Shown: positions 10,439 to 20,133, counted from the stretch's first letter. The stretch is 60,806 nt of DNA from Deltaproteobacteria bacterium (GCA_031278635.1 JAITKA010000174.1:1-60806); one strand, 5' to 3'. Translations and numbers: made by a program. Notes: a model not told the origin generated them from the sequence alone.

Positions 10439-11653
10439 ATGGGCGGGCCGGAGGCGACCCAAATGCCCGACGGTTTCTTCACCTCGGCTGTCATCGTGGC
10501 CGCCGGCAAGGGCCTTCGCTTCGACGGCGGGGCCGGCGAGCCCCCCAAGCAGTTTTGGGCCCTTGGCGGCGGTACCGTGCTGTCCGAGTGCGTCTCGGCC
10601 TTTTGCCGATGCCCCGGCGTGGACGAGGTCGTCGTGGTAGGGCCGGGGGACGGGGATTTCGACGCCCCGCGCTTTAAGGCCATGGCCGGTTTGCCGGGCG
10701 GGGTCAAGGCCGTCGGGGGCGGCCCCAGGCGCGTGGATTCGGCCCGGCTGGGTTTTTTGGCCATCAGCCCCGGGGCCCAGGTGGTTTTGGTCCATGACGC
10801 GGCCAGGCCTTTGGTCAGGCCGGGTGACATCGGTAGGGTCCGGGAGGCCGCGCGCCTTCACGGGGCGGCCATACTGGCCATCCCCGTGAGCGACACCCTA
10901 AAGCTGGCCGGGCCCGACGGCGATGTCGCCAAAACGGTGCCCAGGGACCGGCTCTGGAGGGCCCAGACGCCGCAGGGTTTTAGCCGGGAGGTTCTTGGAA
11001 GGGCTTTTTCGCTGGCCGACGGGGAGGGCTTCACCGACGAGGCCTCCATGGTCGAGGCCATGGGGGTTAAGGTAAGGCTGGTGCTTGGAAGCCAGGACAA
11101 CCTAAAAATCACCGACCGGGCCGATCTCGAGATGGCCCGCGCCATTAACGAAGCTTCCTCCGGCGATCGGGCCCCCGGCCTCCGCGTCGGCCAGGGCTGG
11201 GACTTTCACGCCTTTTGTCCCGGGCGGCCCTTATGGCTCGGCTGCGTCCTCGTGCCGGGGGAGACGGGCCTGTCCGGCCACTCCGACGCGGACGTCCTGG
11301 CCCATGCCTTCATCGACGCCCTTTTGGGGGCGGCGGGCTTGGGTGACATCGGCTCGCATTTCCCGCCCGGGGACCCCCGCTGGCTGGGGGCCCCAGGTTC
11401 CGGGCTCATAGCCCGGGCCATGGATCTATTTTCCCGACGGGGTTACCGGCTGGTGAACGCCGATCTGACCGTGATCGGCGAGCGCCCCCGCGTCTCGGAT
11501 TACCGGGAGGCCATGATCGAGGCCCTGGCCGGGGCCGCGGGCGTGCCCACGGACTTATTTAACCTCAAGGGCAAAACGACAGAGGGGCTGGGTTTCATCG
11601 GGCGGGGCGAGGGGCTGGCCGCGACCGCCGTGGTCCTGGCCGCCCGCCACTGA
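10439..11653 (+). CDS. ispDF: Bifunctional IspD/IspF (MEP cytidylyltransferase / MECDP synthase)
   Basis: IspD 'SAVIVAAGKGLRFDGGAGEPPKQFWALGG...VLVHDAARPLV'; IspF 'RVGQGWDFHAF...GHSDADVLAHAFIDALLGAAGLGDIGSHFP...LNLKGKTTEGLGFIGRGEG'. Confidence 0.95.
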   Translation: MGGPEATQMPDGFFTSAVIVAAGKGLRFDGGAGEPPKQFWALGGGTVLSECVSAFCRCPGVDEVVVVGPGDGDFDAPRFKAMAGLPGGVKAVGGGPRRVDSARLGFLAISPGAQVVLVHDAARPLVRPGDIGRVREAARLHGAAILAIPVSDTLKLAGPDGDVAKTVPRDRLWRAQTPQGFSREVLGRAFSLADGEGFTDEASMVEAMGVKVRLVLGSQDNLKITDRADLEMARAINEASSGDRAPGLRVGQGWDFHAFCPGRPLWLGCVLVPGETGLSGHSDADVLAHAFIDALLGAAGLGDIGSHFPPGDPRWLGAPGSGLIARAMDLFSRRGYRLVNADLTVIGERPRVSDYREAMIEALAGAAGVPTDLFNLKGKTTEGLGFIGRGEGLAATAVVLAARH

Positions 11654-11666
11654 GGGCACGAAAACG

Positions 11667-11703
11667 AAAAGGGAACGGCTTATGAAACCGTTCCCCTTTC
11701 TAT
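11667..11703. terminator. Intrinsic (possibly bidirectional) terminator between ispDF and the merR-type gene
   Basis: aaaagggaacggcttatgaaaccgttccccttt hairpin. Confidence 0.7.
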
Positions 11704-11796
11704 TCTTGCCGTCCTTGGCTGTGGTCGCCTTCCCTGGCCCGTCACCCTCTGGTGGCCCTTTTTCCGGGCGCCCCGGCGGGTGTCCCAATCGGGGCT

Positions 11797-12117
11797 TTAT
11801 CCGTCCGGCGAACCTTGATTGCCAGGCAGCTTCGGGGAGCTCTCTTGGGCTTCGGCGTTGCCGAACCCTCCCAGGCCCAGTTTGAGCCTGACCCCGGCCG
11901 ATTTGTACTTCTCCTCTTCAATCAATTGTTTGAGGACGGCAACCTTCTCCACTTCCTCCAAGGAATATTGGCGGCGCCGGCTGTCGGTCCTTACCGGCTT
12001 TAGATAATCGGAGAACTCTTTCTCCCAGTACCTTAGGGTCGTTTTTTTGACTCCGGTCATTTGGGAGACTTGGTCAATGTTAAGACCTATTTTGTCGAGC
12101 ATGTCAATCTGCGCCAT
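11797..12117 (-). CDS. MerR-family transcriptional regulator
   Basis: 'LNIDQVSQMTGVKKTTLRYWEKEFSDYLKPVRTDSRRRQYSLEEVEKVAVLKQLIEEEKY'; start placed at ATG 12117 (MAQIDML) rather than the longer ORF start. Confidence 0.85.
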   Translation of the reverse strand: MAQIDMLDKIGLNIDQVSQMTGVKKTTLRYWEKEFSDYLKPVRTDSRRRQYSLEEVEKVAVLKQLIEEEKYKSAGVRLKLGLGGFGNAEAQESSPKLPGNQGSPDG

Positions 12118-12786
12118 ACTGGTCCCTCCAAGATTGAGGCTGTGCGCGCAAATCATAGGCCAGCGGAGGTCGTTTATGATTCCCCTCAAGTTTTGTAGCC
12201 CATAAGGGGGTTGGCTGGCTATTGGTAGCGAAATGCGAGCTATGAAATCCGACGACGTCGTTTTGGTCAAAAACCAGGGCCTAACTTATCAGGGTCATGT
12301 GAACGGCGCCGACCCTTCCTCGGCGGTGCCCTTGGGCTTTGATATACTAATCGACATCTGCCGAAAAAAGTTAAATGCTTTTTTAGTCTCTGGGTCAAAT
12401 TTTTTTAAATGCCTATAAAAATCAATTAAGATCTGTTGAGCCCTAATTGTAAGCTATCTAAAACCTAAAACTTTTAGTGACAATCAATAGCCCTCAAGGC
12501 AAGCTAAAAAACAATCATCGGGTTTTTTCGAGATCGCTTGATAATCATGTCCCTTCCAAACCCTTAGAGACGATGACCGGACTCAAGGCCCATTTTTTTA
12601 ACGATTATCTGTTAACTTATCCTTCGCCATATATAAGCCATCTAATTTTACTAAATATCACGTATTCATTATGTTTAAGTCAATATCTGGTAATATATCA
12701 GCGAACAATATTTAATTGGTAATTTTAGTTCATAAATAAATTTTTCTAACCAAACATATATCAGAGAATCAACCAAAGCATAGCCA

Positions 12787-14151
12787 ATGGTTAAATATTT
12801 TTCAGATCCTAGGCGGTTGGCGCTTGAGATTAACCTAGCCATCGCCAAGGGGCCGACGCTGCCCGAGGAAGCCTTGCGGTCCGCCGAAAAGCTCCTAAAC
12901 GATCGGGACCGGCGGCTGGCCCACGGCCTGGTCCACGAAAGCCTGCGGCATCGCCTGAGGCTCGAGCGGATAATAAAATCCATGGCCCCGGGCGGGAAGC
13001 CGCCAAAAAAAGCCCTCGAGATCCTAAAAATCGGCCTTACCCAGCTGATGTTCATGGACCGCGTGCCCTCCTTCGCCGCGGTGAACGAGACCGTGAGACT
13101 GGCCAAGGCCGTGGTCCCATACCTGTCCGGCTTCGTCAATGCCGTCATGGCCAGGCTGGCCAGGGAGCGGGAGGCCAAAAGGGAGGACCCCGAAAGGCTC
13201 TTCCCCGCCGAGCCTTGCCCCCAGGACCTCACGGCCCTGGGGAGGCTCTCCACCTTTTATAGTTACCCGCCCTGGCTGGTCGAAAGGGCCGTGGCCGATT
13301 TGGGCTTTCGCGAGGCCAGGGCCCTCTTGGTCGCCTCGAACCTTCATCCCCGCCCGACCATAAGGGTCAACCCCCTAAAAACCTCCAGGGAGGCGTTCCA
13401 GGCCGGCTTCCCCACCCCCCTTACCCCAACGCCTTTTTCCCCCCACGGGCTGGTCCCCGGGGGGCCGTCCCTTGGCCCGGTCGAATCCTGGCCCGGCTTC
13501 GCCGAGGGCCTTTTCGCCATCCAGGACGAGGCCTCCCAGATTTTGCCCCTCCTGGCCGGGGAGCCCAAGACGATCCTCGACGGCTGCGCGGGCCTGGGCG
13601 GCAAGACCCTGGCCCTGGCCTCGGCCTTCCCCGAGGCCGCCATCGTCTCCGTCGATAACTCGGCCAAACGGCTGGCCCACATCCCGCCCGAGGCCATGCG
13701 CCTGGGCCTAAAAAACCCCCCCAGGGTCATTGAGGGCGATTTACGGGCCCTTGACCCCGGCCGGCCCTCCCGGTACGACTTGGCCGTGGTTGACGCCCCC
13801 TGCACCGGCCTGGGGGTCATCAGGCGCCACCCTGACATAAAATGGAACTCCCAGCCCGGGGACCCGGCCCAAAAAAGCGCCCTCCAGCTGGAGCTCCTCC
13901 TCGCGGCCTCCCGGTTCGTCGCCCCTGGCGGCCGACTGATCTACTCCGTCTGCACCTTCACCGACGAGGAGGGCCCCTCGGTCGTCTCGAGGTTTTTGGC
14001 CCAAAGCCCCGACTTCGCCCCGCTGGGGCCCGTGAATTTCCCCCAAAGGCTAAAGGACTTATTCACCGGCCCAGGGCTTATGCGCCTGTGGCCCCACAAA
14101 CACTTTACCGATGGCTTTTTCTACGGGCTCCTCCAAAGGCGTTCCCCCTGA
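12787..14151 (+). CDS. rsmB: RsmB-type 16S rRNA (cytosine-C5) methyltransferase with NusB-like N-terminus
   Basis: NusB-like N-domain; 'ILDGCAGLGGKTLALAS', 'VVDAPCTGLGVIRRHPDIKW', 'LIYSVCTFTDEE'. Confidence 0.9.
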   Translation: MVKYFSDPRRLALEINLAIAKGPTLPEEALRSAEKLLNDRDRRLAHGLVHESLRHRLRLERIIKSMAPGGKPPKKALEILKIGLTQLMFMDRVPSFAAVNETVRLAKAVVPYLSGFVNAVMARLAREREAKREDPERLFPAEPCPQDLTALGRLSTFYSYPPWLVERAVADLGFREARALLVASNLHPRPTIRVNPLKTSREAFQAGFPTPLTPTPFSPHGLVPGGPSLGPVESWPGFAEGLFAIQDEASQILPLLAGEPKTILDGCAGLGGKTLALASAFPEAAIVSVDNSAKRLAHIPPEAMRLGLKNPPRVIEGDLRALDPGRPSRYDLAVVDAPCTGLGVIRRHPDIKWNSQPGDPAQKSALQLELLLAASRFVAPGGRLIYSVCTFTDEEGPSVVSRFLAQSPDFAPLGPVNFPQRLKDLFTGPGLMRLWPHKHFTDGFFYGLLQRRSP

Positions 14152-14587
14152 CCCCCCCCATCGTCTTTGCGGGCCACGGGACGGGAAGGCCCTTCGCGAC
14201 CGTTTCCCGCCTCCCCGGCCCATGGCGCGAAAGATCCCCGAAAATGCCCGTAAGCCCGAAAAGCCCCAAAAGCCGTACCGCGACGTTAAACCGGCCTAAC
14301 CGATGTTGATATCAACTAAGCGTTAATGAAAAATTTACTTGCAATCACACTCAATATTTGAGAAAATACATTCACTCATAACGCTCCCGAAACCACGGTA
14401 AAATAGTCAATAAGACCCAAGAATTCCCACCCATCGTTTTTATTCCCGCCTTAGAGAGAATAGGCCCTACTTCCCCGGCTCGACGGAGCTCGTCACGTTT
14501 GGGACCCAAAAGCCAAAAGAACCTGATGGGACCCCATTAAGCGCCTAGGCGCCATACTTCAAGGCCAGTGAAAAGGAGGATTTTAAA

Positions 14588-14896
14588 ATGCCGGCGGAAA
14601 CCAAACAAGCCATAGCCCAAGCTTGCGCCATTGTCGGGAAACTGAGCGCGGACAAATCCGCCCGCGAGATCGCGGAAGCGATGGATAAAAGAAGGAGGAA
14701 TATGGCCTCAATTCACTCCGACTGTATTGAAATCGGAGAGGAGAGGGGTAAAAAGATCGGGGAGAAGATAGGGAAACGGAAGAAAACCGTGGAAATAGCT
14801 AAAAATTGTCTGCGAAAAAAAATGTCCCATGCCGACGTGGCGGAAGGTACCGGTCTTTCCCTGGATGAGGTAAAGCGCCTTGCCGCTGACCTTTAG
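14588..14896 (+). CDS. Small protein equivalent to the C-terminal tail of Rpn/PD-(D/E)XK transposase-family proteins
   Basis: SD aaggagg; 'SADKSAREIAEAMDKRRRNMASIHSDCIEIGEERGKKIGEKIGKRKKTVEIAKNCLRKKMSHADVAEGTGLSLDEVKRLAADL' resembles Rpn C-termini; no nuclease core. Confidence 0.65.
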   Translation: MPAETKQAIAQACAIVGKLSADKSAREIAEAMDKRRRNMASIHSDCIEIGEERGKKIGEKIGKRKKTVEIAKNCLRKKMSHADVAEGTGLSLDEVKRLAADL

Positions 14897-15444
14897 CCGT
14901 AAAACCACGCCTTCTCGCGCTGAAAGTTCCCCGCCTGGTCCCGGTTTAGGCGGGAGAAACAGGCAAGGCTGATGTTCAGCCACTTGGGTCAAAATCATCG
15001 GGCGGCAAGGTTAATTCCCTGACAAATTCCTGACAAATTCCCTGACGACGGGCGGGAAGGCCAAGTATGACCAAAACGCATTAACTAGTACCATAACAAG
15101 CGCATAAAACGCTATAAAATTATAATTATAGATTTTTAAACTAACTAAAAAAATTTTATTTATAATTGTATTCAGTATTGTAAGGCGATATAATTTATTA
15201 ATAAGTTACAAAACAGGGAATGTTATAAAGATATTCTATGCGTTATAAGCATATTGATAGCGGACTTTGAATTGGTTCCATAAAACGGAAGCCACAGCCA
15301 TCGCTTTCGTGCCTAAGGAGACAGAATCGGGTCCGCTTCCCCGCTAGAAATCAAGACGGTGACAATCCAAAAACTAGGCGGGCCGATGGGTCCCCATTAA
15401 GCTCGTGGGCGCGACCCTTCAGGCCCAGGAAGGAGGATTTTAAA

Positions 15445-15780
15445 ATGCCAATGGAAAATAATCCTGGCATAGTTAAAGCTTGGGATGTTATCAGGAAACT
15501 GAGGGAGAACGAAATCGCCCATCATAATGCTGAAAGGCAAGAAATGGCTCGCATAGATTTGCTGTCACTTAAAGCCGAAGCTCTCGAAATAGGGGAGACG
15601 AGAGGAAAGATGACCGGGGAGCAGATCGGGAAATATACAATATCCCTGAAAATTGCCCAGAATTTTCTGCGTATGAAAAAGCCCCATGCCCTTATCGCCG
15701 AAATTACCGACCTTCCCTTGGATGAGGTAAAGCGCCTTGCCGCCGACGTTCGGCGGGAACGCCAAGCCGTCTCGCGCTGA
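15445..15780 (+). CDS. Second Rpn-tail-like small protein (paralog of 14588-14896)
   Basis: SD aaggagg; shares MP.E...EIGE.RGK..GE.IGK....(K/E)IA.N.LR.K..HA..AE.T.L.LDEVKRLAAD with the upstream ORF. Confidence 0.65.
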   Translation: MPMENNPGIVKAWDVIRKLRENEIAHHNAERQEMARIDLLSLKAEALEIGETRGKMTGEQIGKYTISLKIAQNFLRMKKPHALIAEITDLPLDEVKRLAADVRRERQAVSR

Positions 15781-16295
15781 AGGTCTCCGCCTGGTGACGT
15801 TTTCGCCCGTTTTCGGAGGGAGAAAACGGGTAGGGGGATTTTTGGCCACCTGTGGTACAATTCACCCGGGCGCAGGTTAATTCAAGGCCTGACGACGGGC
15901 GGGGAGGCCAAGTATGGCCAATACGCCTTAACGGGTTCGGTAAAGCGTACGTAATAATCGGTATGATTATAGATATTGATCTTCAGGTTAGTCATAAAAA
16001 TTTTATTTATAATCGTATTTAGTATTAGGCTGCCAAATAGCATGTGGATGTGGTAAAAAGAAGGGGCGATTGCAGAGACGTTCCGCAAGTTATAAGCATT
16101 TCGATTGCGAACTTTAGATTGGCTCCCGAAAACGAACGCATAACGGTCGTTTTGGCTTCCAAGGTGACAGGAAAGGGCCCGCTTACTTGGTAGGGTAGCG
16201 ATCAAGGGGCTGGCAATCCAAAAGTTAGACGGGCTTGTGGGGTCTAGGTTAAGCGCGAGGGCGCGAGACTGCGGGGCACGGGGGAGGATTTTGGG

Positions 16296-16370
16296 GCGCC
16301 GTCTGGAAAAGAGCCTGGCATAGCCGGGGTTAGGGCGTTATGTGGAAGCCTGGCGCGGGGCAAAAAAGCG
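16296..16370 (+). pseudogene. Decayed third copy of the Rpn-tail-like gene
   Basis: 'gcgccgtctggaaaagagcctggcatagccggggttagggcgttatgtgg' parallels 'atgccaatggaaaataatcctggcatagttaaagcttgggatgttatcagg' of copy 2; start codon ATG->GCG. Confidence 0.65.
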
Positions 16371-16382
16371 AAAAAATTTGAT

Positions 16383-16411
16383 TTGACGCGACCAAAACAT
16401 TATGGTATAAA
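16383..16411 (+). promoter_or_regulatory. Sigma70-like promoter of rplM-rpsI (TTGACG-N17-TATAAA)
   Basis: TTGACG 16383-16388, 17-bp spacer, TATAAA 16406-16411. Confidence 0.6.
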
Positions 16412-16543
16412 TCAAAATTCAGCCTTTTCAGGGCTTGGCCGGATCCAGTGGGATCGTGGGATGGCCGGGCCCGGGGGCACCGTATTTATTAAGTTAGGTG
16501 GCCTGAGCCCCGTGGGGCGGCGTACCGTTAAGGGTCTTAAAAG

Positions 16544-16993
16544 ATGCGCAATAACAAGACTTTCATGGCCGATGAGACCAAGGTCGATAAGAAGTGGTTT
16601 GTGGTTGATGCCGCCGGCCAGGTGGTTGGCCGCCTCGCCTCGGAGCTGGCCAACATCTTACGGGGCAAAACAAAGCCCATCTACACGCCGCACAACGATA
16701 CCGGCGATTTCGTCGTGGTGGTCAATGCCGACAAGGTGGCTTTCACCGGGCGCAAGCTCGATCAGAAGCTTTATACCAGGTATAGCGGCTACATCGGTGG
16801 CCTGAAGCAGACCAAGGCCAAGGATATGTTGGTCAAGAAGCCAACGGAAATCCTGACTCACGCCGTTAAGGGCATGCTGCCCAAAAACAGCCTGGGTCGC
16901 CGCCAGCTCAAAAAACTCAAGGTCTACGCCGGAACCGAGCATCCCCATACGGCCCAAAAGCCCGAGAAGCTCGAGATTAAGTGGGCCAAGTGA
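16544..16993 (+). CDS. rplM: 50S ribosomal protein L13
   Basis: '[73 protein letters not shown]'. Confidence 0.98.
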   Translation: MRNNKTFMADETKVDKKWFVVDAAGQVVGRLASELANILRGKTKPIYTPHNDTGDFVVVVNADKVAFTGRKLDQKLYTRYSGYIGGLKQTKAKDMLVKKPTEILTHAVKGMLPKNSLGRRQLKKLKVYAGTEHPHTAQKPEKLEIKWAK

Positions 16994-17121
16994 CGGGCCC
17001 GGAAGGGCTTTGGGCGACCGGCCGGCGCCGGTCCCAAGACGCAAGGTTTTCTTGGCCCAAGGGCCATATCAATTAGATCCCGCCCCATGGGGTCGCGCAA
17101 CGAAACGGGAGAGCATCGTCG

Positions 17122-17514
17122 ATGTCCGCGAACAAGTATTACGCCACTGGGAAACGCAAGACGGCCATAGCCAGGGTTTGGATGGCCCAGGGCGCCGGGC
17201 AGATCAGGATCAACCAGCGTCCCATCGAGGAATATTTCACCAGGGACACGCTTAAGATAGTGGCCGAGCAGCCATTGACCCTGACCAACACCCATGGCCA
17301 GTTCGATTTTTATATCCTGGCCTCCGGCGGGGGCGTGACCGGGCAAGCCGGGGCCGTCAGGCACGGCATAGCCAAGGTCTTGCAGTCCTACGACCTCAAC
17401 TACAGGCCCGCGCTCAAAAAGGCCGGCTTCCTGACCAGGGACGCCAGGGAGAAAGAGCGAAAGAAGTACGGCCAGAAGGGCGCGAGGGCTCGTTATCAGT
17501 ACTCGAAACGTTAG
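17122..17514 (+). CDS. rpsI: 30S ribosomal protein S9
   Basis: 'YYATGKRKTAIARVWM...GQAGAVRHGIAKVLQ...KKYGQKGARARYQYSKR'. Confidence 0.98.
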   Translation: MSANKYYATGKRKTAIARVWMAQGAGQIRINQRPIEEYFTRDTLKIVAEQPLTLTNTHGQFDFYILASGGGVTGQAGAVRHGIAKVLQSYDLNYRPALKKAGFLTRDAREKERKKYGQKGARARYQYSKR

Positions 17515-17586
17515 GGTTTGCCATATTGGCCTCTCCCTTCGGGGCGAGGCCTTTCGATACGAGTTCCGTCTACCGACGGGAAATTT

Positions 17587-17635
17587 CGCCCCCACGGGTC
17601 CGGGGCCGGTACCCGCGGGGGTTTTCGTTTTTTCG
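17587..17635 (+). terminator. Likely intrinsic terminator after rpsI
   Basis: cccccacgggtccggggccggtacccgcgggggttttcgttttttcg. Confidence 0.6.
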
Positions 17636-17645
17636 GGGGCGAATT

Positions 17646-18686
17646 ATGCGGATAGGCGTGGTAGGGGCCAGCGGGTACGCCGGCCTGGAATTGCTTAGGC
17701 TCCTGGCCGCCCGCGAGGGGGACCGGGTGACCCTGATCACCTCCCGGCAGGAGGCCGGCCGGGGCCTGACGGACTTTTTCCCGGCCTTCTCGGCCATGGC
17801 CGGTTACGACGGGCTTAAATTCGAGGAGCCGAAAAACATGGCCGGGAGGGCCGACGTCTTCTTTCTGGCCACCCAGCACGGGGCGGCCATGGCCTTGGTC
17901 CCGGAATTATTGGACTCTGGCGCCAAGGTCATAGATCTTTCTGCAGATTTTAGGCTAAACGACTCCCAAAATTTTAAAAAGTGGTACGCCGAGCATACCG
18001 CCCCGGAACTCCTGGGCGAGGCCGTCTACGGCCTCCCGGAGCTTTACGCGGAGGGGATAAAAAAAGCCAGGCTCGTGGCCAACCCCGGCTGCTATCCCAC
18101 CTCGGTGATCCTGGCCCTGGCCCCGGCCATAAAAGCCAAAATCGTGGATTATTCCCAGACCCTGGTCGCCGACTCGAAATCCGGGGTGACCGGGGCCGGC
18201 CGCGGGGCCCTGATATCCAACTCCTTTTGCGAGGTCCAGGATAATTTCAAGAGCTACAAGACCGTGGGCCACAGGCACGGGCCCGAGATCGTCCAGGAAT
18301 TAAGCAAGCTGGCCGGGGACGGGATAAAGCTCGCCTTCACCCCGCACCTTTTGCCCATAAACAGGGGCATTCTCACCACGGCCTACTTCAGGCTTAAGGG
18401 CGAGGCCAGCCTGGGGTCGCTCCGGGAACTGTACCGGGACTTCTACCGGGACGCCCGCTTCGTCAGGCTCAGGGGCGAGGGCCAGGATCCCCAGACCGCG
18501 GACGTCAGGGGCACCAACTTTTGCGACATCGGCCTTTACCATGACCCCGAGAGCGGCCTCTTCAAAGCCGTGTCGGTCTTGGACAACCTCTGCCGGGGGG
18601 CGGCCGGCCAGGCGGTGGTAAACCTAAACCTCATGACCGGCAAACCCGAGGCCTTTGGCCTGGACCGGCCGGCCCTTCGCCCCTAG
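17646..18686 (+). CDS. argC: N-acetyl-gamma-glutamyl-phosphate reductase
   Basis: 'MRIGVVGASGYAGLELLRLLA...VANPGCYPTSVILALAP...DSKSGVTGAGRGA'; internal start at 17646. Confidence 0.96.
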   Translation: MRIGVVGASGYAGLELLRLLAAREGDRVTLITSRQEAGRGLTDFFPAFSAMAGYDGLKFEEPKNMAGRADVFFLATQHGAAMALVPELLDSGAKVIDLSADFRLNDSQNFKKWYAEHTAPELLGEAVYGLPELYAEGIKKARLVANPGCYPTSVILALAPAIKAKIVDYSQTLVADSKSGVTGAGRGALISNSFCEVQDNFKSYKTVGHRHGPEIVQELSKLAGDGIKLAFTPHLLPINRGILTTAYFRLKGEASLGSLRELYRDFYRDARFVRLRGEGQDPQTADVRGTNFCDIGLYHDPESGLFKAVSVLDNLCRGAAGQAVVNLNLMTGKPEAFGLDRPALRP

Positions 18687-18713
18687 GGGCTGGCCGACCC
18701 AAAGGAGGATCGC

Positions 18714-19292
18714 ATGGGCGACGAGGTCACTTTTTCCCAAATGCGCCGTATGGTCAGGCTGGCCGTCTGGGCGGGCTTCATGTCCCTGGGGGCCTGGGTG
18801 AGCATCCCGGTCGGGCCGGTGCCCATCACCCTCCAGACTTTTTTCATCTTCCTCGCGGCCTTCATCGAGGGGCCCTCGGCCTGCCTCGCCGTCCTCCTGT
18901 ACCTGGGGGCCGGCTTTCTGGGGCTCCCGGTCTTCACCGCGGGCCTGGCCGGGCCGGCCGTGCTCCTTGGCCCCACGGCGGGCTACGCCCTCTGCTTTCC
19001 CATAACGGCCGCCATCTGCGGCCTGGCCCGCCGGCCGCTGGCCGCCCGCCGCCCGCCGTCGTTGCCCCGGATGATTTTTTTCGGCCTCGTGGGCCTGGCC
19101 GTCCTCTACCTTTGCGGCGCCCTGGGCCTCGTCATCAACATGGGCTTCGCCTTCAAGGCGGCCCTGGCCGTGAACGTGACCTTCCTGCCCGGGGATTTGG
19201 CCAAGGTGGCCGGGGCCTCCCTGGTCGCCCTCGGGCTGGCCAGGTCCGGGGCCAGGCTCTTTTCCAAAGAAACGGCTGACCGCCGGGTTTAG
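18714..19292 (+). CDS. bioY: BioY-family biotin ECF transporter S component
   Basis: 'GAWVSIPVGPVPITLQTFFIFLAAFIEGPSACLAVLLYLGAGFLGLPVFTAG...GPTAGYALCFPITAAICG'. Confidence 0.93.
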   Translation: MGDEVTFSQMRRMVRLAVWAGFMSLGAWVSIPVGPVPITLQTFFIFLAAFIEGPSACLAVLLYLGAGFLGLPVFTAGLAGPAVLLGPTAGYALCFPITAAICGLARRPLAARRPPSLPRMIFFGLVGLAVLYLCGALGLVINMGFAFKAALAVNVTFLPGDLAKVAGASLVALGLARSGARLFSKETADRRV

Positions 19293-19317
19293 CCCCGGGA
19301 CGGGACGCCCTGGAACC

Positions 19318-20025
19318 ATGGAAAGCGCCGACGCCATATTGACCGCCGTGAACGTCTCCTTTGCCTACCCGGGCCGGGAGAGCGTGATCAGGGATCTGAG
19401 CTTTGGGCTCCGGGGCGGCGAGATCCTGGGCCTGGCCGGCCAGAACGGGGCGGGCAAATCGACCCTCCTTGACCTCCTGGCGGGCTTCAAGCGGCCCACC
19501 CAGGGCCGGATTACCCTCTCCGGGCGGAAAGCCGCCGGGAAAGGCGGCCGGAAGAGGGTGGCCCTCCTGCCCCAGAACGTGGATTTTTTTATCCTTGGCG
19601 ACAGCCCCTTGGAGGATCTGGCCCTGGCCCTGGGCCTCGAGGGGGCCGCCGCCCGGGACGAGAGGATTGCCCTGATCGCCGAGAGCTGGTCCCTGGGGGA
19701 CGTCCTCGACAGGCCCGTTGAGACCCTGTCGCTGGGGCAAAAGAAACGCCTGGCCCTGGCCTCGTCCTTGGCCGCCGAGCCCGAGGTCCTCCTCTTGGAC
19801 GAGCCATTTTTCGGCCTGGACTGGCCGGGCAGCCTGCGTTTCCTTGAGGACCTGAAAACCCTTCCCGAGAAAAGGCTGATAGTGGTTTTAGCCACCCATG
19901 AGCCCTCCCTGGTCGCGGGATTGGTCGATAAATGGCTCCTTATGAAGCCCAACGAGTATCTTTTGGCACCCCCAGGCGAGGCTTTGGGGCGCCTGGCCGA
20001 GTTCGGGGTGAGGCCGGCCACGTGA
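19318..20025 (+). CDS. Energy-coupling-factor ABC ATPase (BioM/CbiO-like)
   Basis: Walker A 'GQNGAGKSTLLDLLAG', signature 'LSLGQKKRLALASSL', Walker B 'EVLLLDEPFFGLD'; directly downstream of bioY. Confidence 0.9.
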   Translation: MESADAILTAVNVSFAYPGRESVIRDLSFGLRGGEILGLAGQNGAGKSTLLDLLAGFKRPTQGRITLSGRKAAGKGGRKRVALLPQNVDFFILGDSPLEDLALALGLEGAAARDERIALIAESWSLGDVLDRPVETLSLGQKKRLALASSLAAEPEVLLLDEPFFGLDWPGSLRFLEDLKTLPEKRLIVVLATHEPSLVAGLVDKWLLMKPNEYLLAPPGEALGRLAEFGVRPAT

Positions 20026-20034
20026 ACGGGCGGC

Positions 20035-20085
20035 CGAAACGAAAAACGGCGGGCCGTTTCGGCCCGCCGCGTTCGCGGGGGTTTG
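20035..20085 (+). terminator. Hairpin terminator region after the ECF ATPase gene
   Basis: aaaaacggcgggccgtttcggcccgccgcgtt. Confidence 0.5.
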
Positions 20086-20133
20086 GATTAGGCGCCCGGC
20101 CCTTTTCGGGGGCGGGGCCGGGTTTACCGGGAC

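Larger units (their letters stand above)
14430..16370 (+). repeat. Tandem array of about 0.85 kb units (two intact, third decayed/truncated)
   Basis: Recurring landmarks: 'ccccattaagc...aggaggattttaaaATGcc' at ~14588 and 15445, and 'ggattttgggGCGcc' at 16296; 'tgacgacgggcggg(a/g)aggccaagtatg(a/g)cca' downstream of units 1 and 2; 'attataattatagat...ttttatttataat(t/c)gtatt(c/t)agtatt' in both spacers. Confidence 0.85.

Noticed and set aside
13470-13495. tRNA T-loop-like string (ggtcgaatcctggcc)
   Set aside because: Lies inside rsmB coding sequence with no cloverleaf context; no tRNA genes could be supported anywhere in the window.
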